Below are positions 15,692 through 23,321 of a stretch of DNA of 24,940 bases, one piece after another (position 1 is the first letter of the stretch; the number at the start of each line of letters is the position of its first letter). The position numbers were made by a program, and so were the translations under genes. Below the pieces are notes generated by a model. The model made no database searches, was not told the origin of the DNA, and saw only the letters and a list, made by a program, of their open reading frames with translations. Source of the stretch: JBAXRT01 sp037131065 (GTDB lineage Bacteria; Bacteroidota; Bacteroidia; Bacteroidales; FEN-979); assembly GCA_037131065.1 (NCBI GenBank), contig JBAXRT010000031.1, positions 1 to 24,940 of the forward strand, written 5' to 3'.

Positions 15692-16426
15692 CAGTTCTTC
15701 CAGGATTCCCATCGTTTCTGACGCTTTCCCTTCAAAAAATAAATCGGTTATCTTGCCTGTGTAATGAGATGGTTGCAGATTGATCTCAATGATCTTCGCT
15801 CCGTAGCTTTTAGCAATGACCGGAAACTGGTTGGCAGGCATGACTTCGCCTGATGTACCGATGATTATGAAAAGATCGGAAAGAGAGGATGCCTCAATGG
15901 CGGCGGCAAGCGGATATTGCGGGATAGACTCTCCAAAAAATACGAAATCCGGTTTAAGCAGCCCGCCACATTCGCGGCAGGTAGGGGGTATGTGATCAAG
16001 GCTGATCCCGATGGCTTTATAAATACGGTGGCATTGAAGACAAATCAGCCTTCCGGAGTTTCCATGGAATTCATGCACATGAAGGCTCCCTGCCTCCTGG
16101 TGCAGGTTATCAATGTTCTGGGTGATAGTGGATTTCAGCAGCCCCTCTTTTTCCATCCTTGCAAGAACATGGTGTGCCTTGTTTGGCCTGGCTTTCCTGA
16201 AATAATCATAGAAGATCTCCTTTATCACTGCCCATGATTCAGCCGGATGTTCTTTAAAATAATCAATTTCAAGGATCCCCGGATCATATTTGCTCCAAAG
16301 CCCGTCTAATCCCCTGAAGGGAGGTATGCCGCTTTCAACGGAGATCCCTGCTCCTGTAAAGGCAGTTGTGTATCTGGAAGTTCTGAGCAGGTTAGCAGCT
16401 TCCCTGTATTTAGTATTTCCCTTCAT
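15623..16426 (-). CDS. Sir2-family NAD-dependent protein deacylase
   Basis: A 267-residue sirtuin. Motifs: TAFTGAGISVESGIPPFRG (21-39) for NAD binding, TQNIDNLHQEAGS (102-114), the catalytic His121 in EFHGN, the zinc ligands Cys129, Cys132, Cys150 and Cys153 (CLQC and CREC), and IIGTSGEVMPANQFP. It removes acyl groups from lysines using NAD. The Tyr and Arg pair that selects succinyl-lysine in CobB/SIRT5 proteins is not evident at LWSKYDPGILEIDYF, so deacetylation is the more likely activity. The core fold ends near residue 246. The acidic tail (247-267) is encoded entirely opposite the end of the sugar transferase gene. It is divergent from the GluR0-like gene, with 74 bases between the starts. 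Confidence 0.92.
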   Translation of the reverse strand: MKGNTKYREAANLLRTSRYTTAFTGAGISVESGIPPFRGLDGLWSKYDPGILEIDYFKEHPAESWAVIKEIFYDYFRKARPNKAHHVLARMEKEGLLKSTITQNIDNLHQEAGSLHVHEFHGNSGRLICLQCHRIYKAIGISLDHIPPTCRECGGLLKPDFVFFGESIPQYPLAAAIEASSLSDLFIIIGTSGEVMPANQFPVIAKSYGAKIIEINLQPSHYTGKITDLFFEGKASETMGILEELLFPSSLDDDKDGIDQDLKIHGQ

Positions 16427-16500
16427 TGGAATGTCAGGCAGAGATTTTTTAAGGATGCAAATGTAACTATTTTGGTAATTTTATCTCTCAATCGTATCGC

Positions 16501-17574
16501 ATGAAAAAGTACCAACTCATTCTTTTGCTGACCATTTTCCCTTTTGTGACAGGATCTGCCATTCACAGCAGTCGGCCAGAGAGACTAATTATAGGAATCT
16601 CCTATATTCCGCCCTATATCATTTCCGAAAACGGTAAATTATCAGGGGTTTGCGTGGATCTCTGGAACATCATCAGTGATTCCGTGGGATTGGACTACCA
16701 GTATAAATTTTATGAAAACACCGACAGCGTTCTTGCCGACCTTGACGCCGGAAAGATTGACCTGTCGATCTGTCCCCTGACCATGACCAACGAGAGGCTG
16801 GTCAAATATGGCAGGACCATTCCATTCTGGATTTCCAATATGGGCATAGCAACCAGGGTCGATAAAAGATCTCCACTTCTCCATGTCCTCAACAACCTCC
16901 TCTCCTGGAATATCATTCGCTGGCTTATTTACATACTTCTGATCGCTGCAATCTTTGCTGGTTTTATGTGGATTGCGGAACGAAAAGCTAACCCGGCGCA
17001 GTTCCGGAATGGTTTCCGGGGCATTCTTGACGGGATCTGGTGGGCTTTTGTTACGATGACCACTGTAGGGTATGGGGATAAAATCCCGAGAACAGGCCTT
17101 GGAAAGATCCTTGCGATTCTCTGGATGTTCTTTGCCATTGCACTCTTCTTTGTTTCCGCCGGTGTTGTATCTTCACAACTTACCGTTTCTTCACTGCAAT
17201 CAGAAATTAAGGATTTTAATGATCTTACTTCATGCAAGGTCGGAGCCGTTTACAAAACGGGCTATGAGGAGACCCTGAACAGGAACCATATCGCTCATGC
17301 TGTATTTCCGGGGACGATGGAAGGTATGCAGGCTGTAGAGGTAGGACTTATCGATGCTTTCGTGGGAGACGAATCGATCATGAAATACGTGGTGAGTAAG
17401 TATTATAAGAAGGGGAGCATTGCAGTTTTTCCAAGTGATCTTAACCTCCAGTATTTCTACTTTCTTACAACAAAAGAAAAGTCCTGGCTGGTGGACCGCA
17501 TCAACCCGGTTCTTCTGAAAACAATAGATGAGATGACCTGGCAGGAAATTCTTGACAGGTACGACCTCCGATAA
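16501..17574 (+). CDS. GluR0-like ligand-gated potassium channel (prokaryotic ionotropic glutamate-receptor homologue)
   Basis: A 357-residue protein laid out like GluR0. It has a signal peptide (about 1-20), lobe 1 of a type 3 periplasmic binding domain (27-125), a first membrane helix (about 139-157), a pore helix with the filter TMTTVGYGDKIP (185-196; TVGYGD is 188-193), a second membrane helix (about 202-224), then lobe 2 (238-357). The filter is that of potassium channels. In lobe 1, PLTMTNERLVKYGRTIPF contains Arg99 in the place of the Arg that binds the ligand alpha-carboxylate in glutamate receptors. In lobe 2, IDAFVGDESIMKYV places Asp290 where the amino group is usually bound. An amino-acid ligand and potassium selectivity are therefore inferred. 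It is a single gene, with 2 bases separating its stop from that of the peptidase gene. Confidence 0.88.
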   Translation: MKKYQLILLLTIFPFVTGSAIHSSRPERLIIGISYIPPYIISENGKLSGVCVDLWNIISDSVGLDYQYKFYENTDSVLADLDAGKIDLSICPLTMTNERLVKYGRTIPFWISNMGIATRVDKRSPLLHVLNNLLSWNIIRWLIYILLIAAIFAGFMWIAERKANPAQFRNGFRGILDGIWWAFVTMTTVGYGDKIPRTGLGKILAILWMFFAIALFFVSAGVVSSQLTVSSLQSEIKDFNDLTSCKVGAVYKTGYEETLNRNHIAHAVFPGTMEGMQAVEVGLIDAFVGDESIMKYVVSKYYKKGSIAVFPSDLNLQYFYFLTTKEKSWLVDRINPVLLKTIDEMTWQEILDRYDLR

Positions 17575-17576
17575 CC

Positions 17577-19676
17577 TTATTTAAGCCATTTGTCGAGCCA
17601 GCTGTAGAAGGTACGCTGCCAGAGGATCCCGTTCTGCGGTTTAAGCACCCAATGATTCTCATCCGGGAAGTAGAGGAATTCAGCCGGGATTCCCCTCAAC
17701 AGGGCAGCATTGAATGCCTGCATGCCCTGGGTCATGGCAATCCGGTAGTCAAGTTCTCCATGGATAACGAGGATAGGCGTATCCCAGTTCTGAACGAAAC
17801 GGTGGGGAGAGGAGGCATAGCTCCGCTGTGCAATTGAATTTTTCTTATCCCAGAAAGCCCCTCCCAGGTCCCAGTTGACGAACCACATTTCGTCGGTTTC
17901 CAGGTATTGCGATTCGAGGTTGAACATGCCATCATGTGCAATGAAAGCCTTAAAGCGTTTATTGTGATTTCCGGCAAGCCAGTAAACGGAGAACCCGCCA
18001 TAACTGGCTCCAACACATCCAAGTTTTTCCTTGTTTACATAGGGCTCCTGCGATACGGCATCGATTGCAGTGAGATAATCCTTCATATTCTGACCGCCAT
18101 AATCCCCGCTGATTTGTTCATTCCATTCTTTTCCGAAGCCCGGGAGTCCCCTGCGGTTCGGTGCGACAATGATGTAGCCATTCGCTGCCATCATCTGAAA
18201 GTTCCACCGGTACGACCAGAACTGGCTGACGGTGCTTTGGGGTCCGCCTTCACAATAAAGCAGCGTCGGATATTTTTTAGACGGGTCGAAATTGGGAGGA
18301 TAAATGATCCAGGTTAGCATCTCTTTGTTGTCTGTGGTCCTGATCCAGCGCTTCTCAACTCTCCCCATGACCAGTTGATTCAGCAGGTTGGTATTGACAT
18401 TGGTTAGCTGTGTGTCTTTTCCTGTGCCGGGATCAACTGCATAGATTTCTGCGGGTTTGGACATTGAGACCATGGTGGCGATAAGTCTGTCGCCGGCAGG
18501 AAAGACCCCAGTGTAGTTATGGATCCCGTCGGTGAGTTTGGTTATCTTTCCGGAAGCGAGATCCAGTGAATAGATCTCATCAGTAGCGTGCCAGTCGCTG
18601 GTGAAAAAGATAGACCTTCCGTCGCCGGACCAGGCGTGGTTTTCAACATTTTGGTCAAATGTCCTTGTAAGATCGGTTTTGGTCTGATCACCAAGGTTGT
18701 AAAGAAATAAACGGTTTTTATCGGATTCATACCCGTCCCGCTCCATACTCTGCCAGGCAATCTTCTTCCCGTCGGGAGAGTAAACAGGATTGATATCATA
18801 GCCCATCATTCCTTGAGTGAGATTTGTTGTCGTGCCGGTCGAAAGCTCGAAGAGATAGATGTCGGAATTGGTCGATTTGGTGTATTCAACGCCAACTTTT
18901 TTGCGGCATGTATAGGCAATGACCTTACTGTCGGGGCTCCATGCGATCTGTTCCATACCTCCAAATGGCTTCAGCGGGGATTCGAAAGGTTCATTGAGCA
19001 GTATGTCCTTCCCCCCTGTGATGGAATTTCCGGAAACTTCAGCGATAAAAATATGACTGTACGACTCAACCCAGGTATCCCAGTGGCGGTACATGTGGTC
19101 GGTATAGATCCTGCCGCTTGCCTTCGGCAGCCCTTCATAGAGCTGCTTCATCTGCTTTCCGGGGAATACTTCGGCTGTGTAAAGGATCATCTTCATATCC
19201 GGGGAATACCGGTAACCTCCGATCCCGTTTTCAATCTGTGTGATCTGCTTTCTGCCGGTACCATTCGTATCCATCTCCCAGAGCTGCATGGAGCCTGTCT
19301 CAGCTGAGATAAAGCAGACCTTCTGGCCATCGGGACGCCAGGATGCCTGGTACTCGCTGAATTTTGTTGTGGTCAGTCTGCGGGCGTTGCTGCCGTCGAT
19401 GTTCATAATATACAGTTCCCGGTTGCCTTTATTCTGGGTAAGATCATAGAATGTGACCCCGTAAAGAATTTTTTTTCCGTCGGGAGAGATCTCCGGTTCA
19501 CTGATCCTTCCGAAACTCCAGAGGACCTCAGGGGTCATAATGTTGCTTTTAAGCGTAAGTTTCTGTTGTTCAATGATCGGGGACTCTTCTTTTTTCTCTT
19601 TCACTGCTTCGCGGGAACAAGAGTAGCTGCCGGCGAGGATCCCCGACAGGATCATTAGGGATAGAACATATTTCAT
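17577..19676 (-). CDS. Secreted S9-family prolyl-oligopeptidase-type peptidase (dipeptidyl-peptidase-like)
   Basis: A 699-residue protein. The signal peptide ends in AGSYSC; Cys20 may be lipidated, but the lipobox is atypical. Residues about 50-430 form a beta-propeller with TolB-like blades (EPEISPDGKKILYG, ASWRPDGQKVCF, NPVYSPDGKKIAWQ). Residues about 440-699 are the alpha/beta hydrolase, with GASYGG (Ser558), HGELDYR (Asp643) and DENHWV (His675) as catalytic triad. Length and order resemble bacterial dipeptidyl-peptidase 5, which liberates dipeptides in the periplasm, but specificity cannot be read from the motifs. It starts inside the stop of the dgkA-like gene (ATGA, 19673-19676), so the two are translationally coupled. 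Confidence 0.92.
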   Translation of the reverse strand: MKYVLSLMILSGILAGSYSCSREAVKEKKEESPIIEQQKLTLKSNIMTPEVLWSFGRISEPEISPDGKKILYGVTFYDLTQNKGNRELYIMNIDGSNARRLTTTKFSEYQASWRPDGQKVCFISAETGSMQLWEMDTNGTGRKQITQIENGIGGYRYSPDMKMILYTAEVFPGKQMKQLYEGLPKASGRIYTDHMYRHWDTWVESYSHIFIAEVSGNSITGGKDILLNEPFESPLKPFGGMEQIAWSPDSKVIAYTCRKKVGVEYTKSTNSDIYLFELSTGTTTNLTQGMMGYDINPVYSPDGKKIAWQSMERDGYESDKNRLFLYNLGDQTKTDLTRTFDQNVENHAWSGDGRSIFFTSDWHATDEIYSLDLASGKITKLTDGIHNYTGVFPAGDRLIATMVSMSKPAEIYAVDPGTGKDTQLTNVNTNLLNQLVMGRVEKRWIRTTDNKEMLTWIIYPPNFDPSKKYPTLLYCEGGPQSTVSQFWSYRWNFQMMAANGYIIVAPNRRGLPGFGKEWNEQISGDYGGQNMKDYLTAIDAVSQEPYVNKEKLGCVGASYGGFSVYWLAGNHNKRFKAFIAHDGMFNLESQYLETDEMWFVNWDLGGAFWDKKNSIAQRSYASSPHRFVQNWDTPILVIHGELDYRIAMTQGMQAFNAALLRGIPAEFLYFPDENHWVLKPQNGILWQRTFYSWLDKWLK

Positions 19677-20047
19677 AATTCAATAATTTTTGGTAAAAAG
19701 ATGATCAAACCTATAATAACTGAAAAAAATGAAGCAATTAAAACTGCGCCGGCAGCAATATCCTTAATCATTCCGGCTGCAGGGTCCTGTTTTTTTGTAA
19801 TAAAATCAACGAGATATTCAATGGCCGTATTGAGAGCCTCCAGCGACAGGACAAGGGCAATCACAGTCAGAATGACTATCCATTCGGCAGGGGAGATGGA
19901 AAAAATAAAGCCGGCCAGGATCGTAACCAAGGCCACGATGAATTGAATCAGGAAGTTATGCTGACGGAAAACCTTTCCAACGCCCCTCCAGGCAAACTGA
20001 AAACTCCTGATTCGCGCCCGTAATGAAAATTTTTTGTGTTCTGCCAT
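19673..20047 (-). CDS. dgkA: Diacylglycerol kinase family protein (lipid or undecaprenol kinase)
   Basis: A 124-residue small integral membrane kinase with about three hydrophobic segments (33-51, 54-70, 97-118). The catalytic family motif is present as EALNTAIEYLVDF (70-82), followed by KDIAAGAVLIAS (95-106). In this family the product may be phosphatidic acid or undecaprenyl phosphate, the lipid carrier of cell-wall and polysaccharide synthesis. Gram-negative and Gram-positive versions are not told apart by these motifs. It lies 15 bases after the histidine kinase gene and overlaps the peptidase gene by 4 bases, so the three form one operon. Confidence 0.92.
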   Translation of the reverse strand: MAEHKKFSLRARIRSFQFAWRGVGKVFRQHNFLIQFIVALVTILAGFIFSISPAEWIVILTVIALVLSLEALNTAIEYLVDFITKKQDPAAGMIKDIAAGAVLIASFFSVIIGLIIFLPKIIEL

Positions 20048-20062
20048 GGGGTGATCTCCGGC

Positions 20063-22582
20063 TTACTTCAGGTAATCGCCGAGTGCAGCACGAAGTTCGC
20101 GTGCATCAATAGGTTTAGATACATAAGCATCACAACCGGCAGCAAGGCTTTTTTCACGTTCCCCTTTGAGTGCATAGGCAGTCTGTGCAATAATGGGAAT
20201 ATCCTTCCGTAGTTTCTTTATCTCTTGAGAAGCTTCATATCCGTCCATCACAGGCATCCTGATGTCCATCAGGATGGCATCAATCTTCCTTGTGTTGACA
20301 AGATCGATGGCTTCCTTTCCATTCCTCGCCCAGATAAGTGTAACCCCCGTCCTCCTGAGCATTCGGTCAATGAGGAAATAGTTGGAATCCTCGTCTTCGA
20401 CCACAAGAATCACCTTGTCTTTCCAACTGATCTCCGCGGCTGATATATTGGTTACCGGTAAGGAAGGTCCTGGTATGGTTACTGCTTTCTGGAGAGGCAG
20501 ACTGATGAAGAATTTCGTGCCTTTACCTCTTTCAGATTCAATCCTGATATCGCCACCGAGGAGTTTTACCAGGTTCTTTGAGATGGTCAATCCCAGACCG
20601 GTTCCTCCATACCTGCGGGTATTTGTATCGTCCACCTGCCTGAAACGTTCAAAGATCACATCGTGCATTTCCTCCGGGATTCCAATTCCTGTATCCCTGA
20701 CAAAAAATTCGATCTGCTGCGAGACCGCATCATTCTTGAAAGTATAACCAAATTCCACGAACCCCTCTTCCGTGAATTTCAGGGCATTCTCGATTAGGTT
20801 TGTCATCACCTGGCGTAACCTGTTCGAATCTGTAAGGATCATGAAATCCTTGTCGGTATTGCCAGGAAGAAAATTCAGTACAATTTTATTCTTCGCCTGT
20901 TTCCTTTTGACTTCATTCAGGGTGACGAGGAGGTTGGTGAGCAGGGTGTTGATAAAACACTCCTTGATCTCGATTTTTATCTGTCCCGATTCAATCTTGG
21001 CTACATCGATGATGTCGTCGATGATCCTCATCAGGTCGTTCCCACGCTCCTTTATGATCTGTACATATTCGGATTTCTCAGCTTCCGAAAGGGTAGTGTC
21101 AGAGAGCAGAGTGGAAAATCCAAGGATTGCATTCATGGGAGTACGGATCTCGTGCGACATATTGGATAAGAATGCTGATTTCAGCTTATCCGATTCCTCG
21201 GCCCTTTCTTTTGCCATGATCAGACTTTTCTCAATTTTCTTCCGGTCGGTAATGTCGCGGTAAATGCCATAACTCCCGACAATCTTCTCTTTGATCCGGA
21301 TCGGAGTAACCAGTAAAGATACGTCGATCATTTGCCCCTCCTTATGCTTGCGCTGTGTTTCAAGTTCTGCAATTAATCCCTGGCCTGTTTTCAGGGTGAT
21401 CTCATGAGCTTCATTATACAACTCGCTAGTTGCAAGGAGATCGTCGACGTTTTTTCCGACGACTTCTTCCTTGTGATAACCGAAAAGGTTGGTGAACCCG
21501 GCATTGAGAAGACTGATTGTACCACTCCGTTCAATCATCACAATGGCTTCAGGGCTCCCTTCGAACAGCTGTTCGAGGTATGCTCTCTCCTCGAGATAAG
21601 ACTCTTCAGCCGTTTTACGGGAGATCAGGGTCCCGATCTGGTCTGCAACAAATTTTAGCAGTTCAAGTTCCTTCTGTGTATATTGAACCGGGTCGCTGTA
21701 GCTTTGTACAACCATTACACCGATAACCTCATCGGCAACGATCATAGGCACTCCAAGCCAGACTTTTGCCGGAGAGCCAACGATTTCAATCTCACCCGAC
21801 TTAACAAGCTCCTTTATTATGTTCTCATCTGCAAGAAGCGGCTGGCGGGTCCTTATAACATAACCAGTGCAGGTCTTTCCAGCAGGGAAGGAGGTGTGTT
21901 TGTCCTTGGTGTCAACTTCATAAGGCAAGGATATTGAATCGGTCTTCTTGTCGTACATCGCAACAAAAAAATTGTTCACATCCATTATTCTGCTGAGAGA
22001 ATGGTGGATTGAGCGGAAAAATTCATCCAGTGATTGTGATGTATATGCAGCCTGGGAAATCTCAAAAATGGAATGTTTGACGGCTTCAAGTTGTTTTTCT
22101 TCAGAGATATCCGTGATGTATCCTTCTGCGAAGAGTAAATTTCCATCCTGGTCAAAGATGCCTTTCGTCTGTTCCCAAACCCACTTTATTTTCCCCTGAG
22201 AAGTTTTAATTCTGTATTCAAGAGTGTACGGCTTCTGGGTAAAGATCTTTTCCTGGACCTCATCCCAGATTCTCTTTCTATCCTCTTCAAGGATGATATC
22301 ATTGAAACAGAGTTTTTTATTTTGTATAATATCTTCCGGATGATAACCCGTAAGTTCAGTAAAGACATTGCTGACAAATTCCATGGTCCACTGTTCGTTG
22401 TTCATGCACCTGAAAACAAAACCAGGCAGGTTTCCTAATAAAGTCGCAAGGATACGCTGACTTTCAATAAGTTTTGCCTCGACTGATTCTTCCAGATGGA
22501 AGATGCTGACAGCTTGGTTATTGTCAAAATTTTTCTCTTGGTCTTTTGCCTTTTGAGATTTTTTGTCGCTATTTGTCGTCAT
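20063..22582 (-). CDS. Soluble hybrid histidine kinase (PAS-GAF-PAS-HisKA-HATPase-REC)
   Basis: An 839-residue protein without signal peptide or membrane helices, so a cytoplasmic sensor. Domains: PAS with PAC (about 45-165), GAF (about 170-322), second PAS (about 335-450), HisKA with FLSNMSHEIRTPMNAI (phospho-acceptor His477), HATPase_c with the N box NLIENALKF (595-603), DTGIGIP (630-636) and GGTGLGL (659-665), and a C-terminal receiver (about 724-839) with Asp773 in LMDIRMPVMDG and the conserved Lys in VSKPID. The phosphate should pass from His477 to Asp773 and then to an unknown partner. There is no DNA-binding domain and no separate response regulator gene in the window. It is the first gene of the operon with dgkA and the S9 peptidase. 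Confidence 0.93.
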   Translation of the reverse strand: MTTNSDKKSQKAKDQEKNFDNNQAVSIFHLEESVEAKLIESQRILATLLGNLPGFVFRCMNNEQWTMEFVSNVFTELTGYHPEDIIQNKKLCFNDIILEEDRKRIWDEVQEKIFTQKPYTLEYRIKTSQGKIKWVWEQTKGIFDQDGNLLFAEGYITDISEEKQLEAVKHSIFEISQAAYTSQSLDEFFRSIHHSLSRIMDVNNFFVAMYDKKTDSISLPYEVDTKDKHTSFPAGKTCTGYVIRTRQPLLADENIIKELVKSGEIEIVGSPAKVWLGVPMIVADEVIGVMVVQSYSDPVQYTQKELELLKFVADQIGTLISRKTAEESYLEERAYLEQLFEGSPEAIVMIERSGTISLLNAGFTNLFGYHKEEVVGKNVDDLLATSELYNEAHEITLKTGQGLIAELETQRKHKEGQMIDVSLLVTPIRIKEKIVGSYGIYRDITDRKKIEKSLIMAKERAEESDKLKSAFLSNMSHEIRTPMNAILGFSTLLSDTTLSEAEKSEYVQIIKERGNDLMRIIDDIIDVAKIESGQIKIEIKECFINTLLTNLLVTLNEVKRKQAKNKIVLNFLPGNTDKDFMILTDSNRLRQVMTNLIENALKFTEEGFVEFGYTFKNDAVSQQIEFFVRDTGIGIPEEMHDVIFERFRQVDDTNTRRYGGTGLGLTISKNLVKLLGGDIRIESERGKGTKFFISLPLQKAVTIPGPSLPVTNISAAEISWKDKVILVVEDEDSNYFLIDRMLRRTGVTLIWARNGKEAIDLVNTRKIDAILMDIRMPVMDGYEASQEIKKLRKDIPIIAQTAYALKGEREKSLAAGCDAYVSKPIDARELRAALGDYLK

Positions 22583-22652
22583 CCGGGAGTTAAAATTTGG
22601 GAATATTCATCTTGGGGGCAATCACAAAGTTTTAAATTGACGGGTTTCTGTT

Positions 22653-23216
22653 TTATAAATATCTCCTGGTCTTTTCCTTGTAGGTTTTCCAACCAGGCTC
22701 AAACTTCTTTTTCAGAAATTTTTCTTCGCCGATCGTTATCAGATGATGAACATAGATGCCATACAATCCGAAAGAGATATTGATCAGGTCAGGGATATAA
22801 AGGCATGATCCGATGGTAATCAGGTAGACGCCGACGTAAAGCGGATTTCGTGAAAAACGGTAGATGCCGGTGGTTTTGAGTCTTGTTTCCTCTTTTGGGA
22901 TTCCTACCCTAAGCGATTCACCCAGCTCAAAAAGAGCGATGATCATCAGCGTTGATCCAATGAGCAATAACCCTGTTGCTACCCATGCAAGCCATGAAGG
23001 GACAATGATATAACCAGTATTCGGTGAAATGGCTTTATATATGAAAAAGCCCCAGTTGGTAAACAGTGTGATTTTACCGGACATGAAAATGAATCTGTCA
23101 ATGGGAGGGGTCCCGAGGAAACGGAACTTGTCTTTTCGGCGGAAGATAACTACCAAAAGGAGGGATATCCCCAGTAGTGTAAAGAGGGAGAGGACAATGT
23201 ACGAATACAGTGGCAT
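22653..23216 (-). CDS. Isoprenylcysteine carboxyl methyltransferase-like integral membrane protein
   Basis: I start at ATG 23216, giving 187 residues. The frame stays open to 23423, but that would overlap the divergent aldehyde dehydrogenase gene by about 100 bases, and the extra N-terminus shows no family motif. There are about four to five membrane segments (MPLYSYIVLSLFTLLGISLL at the start). The C-terminal half carries the ICMT/phospholipid methyltransferase pattern: GIYRFSRNPLYVGVYLITIG, then GEEKFLKKKFEPGWKTYKEK and RRYL. Such proteins use SAM to methylate a lipid-phase substrate. Bacteria do not prenylate CaaX proteins in general, so the true substrate is unknown. It is 70 bases from the histidine kinase start and on the same strand; whether they are co-transcribed is unclear. 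Confidence 0.82.
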   Translation of the reverse strand: MPLYSYIVLSLFTLLGISLLLVVIFRRKDKFRFLGTPPIDRFIFMSGKITLFTNWGFFIYKAISPNTGYIIVPSWLAWVATGLLLIGSTLMIIALFELGESLRVGIPKEETRLKTTGIYRFSRNPLYVGVYLITIGSCLYIPDLINISFGLYGIYVHHLITIGEEKFLKKKFEPGWKTYKEKTRRYL

Positions 23217-23288
23217 AAACTCTATTAAATTGTAAAGATAAAAAAACCAATCTAATGATCCGGGAAAAAAAAGTAGTGACGGAGTTGT

Positions 23289-23297
23289 TATATTTGC
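23289..23297 (+). promoter_or_regulatory. Candidate -7 promoter box for the aldehyde dehydrogenase gene
   Basis: TATATTTGC is a full match to the Bacteroidota -7 consensus TAnnTTTGC, ending 24 bases before ATG 23322. The expected -33 TTG is not seen at the ideal distance; the region there is a run of A residues. The box lies in the 105-base divergent region with the ICMT-like gene. Confidence 0.45.
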
Positions 23298-23321
23298 ATA
23301 TATAAATAATTTCCGATATAG

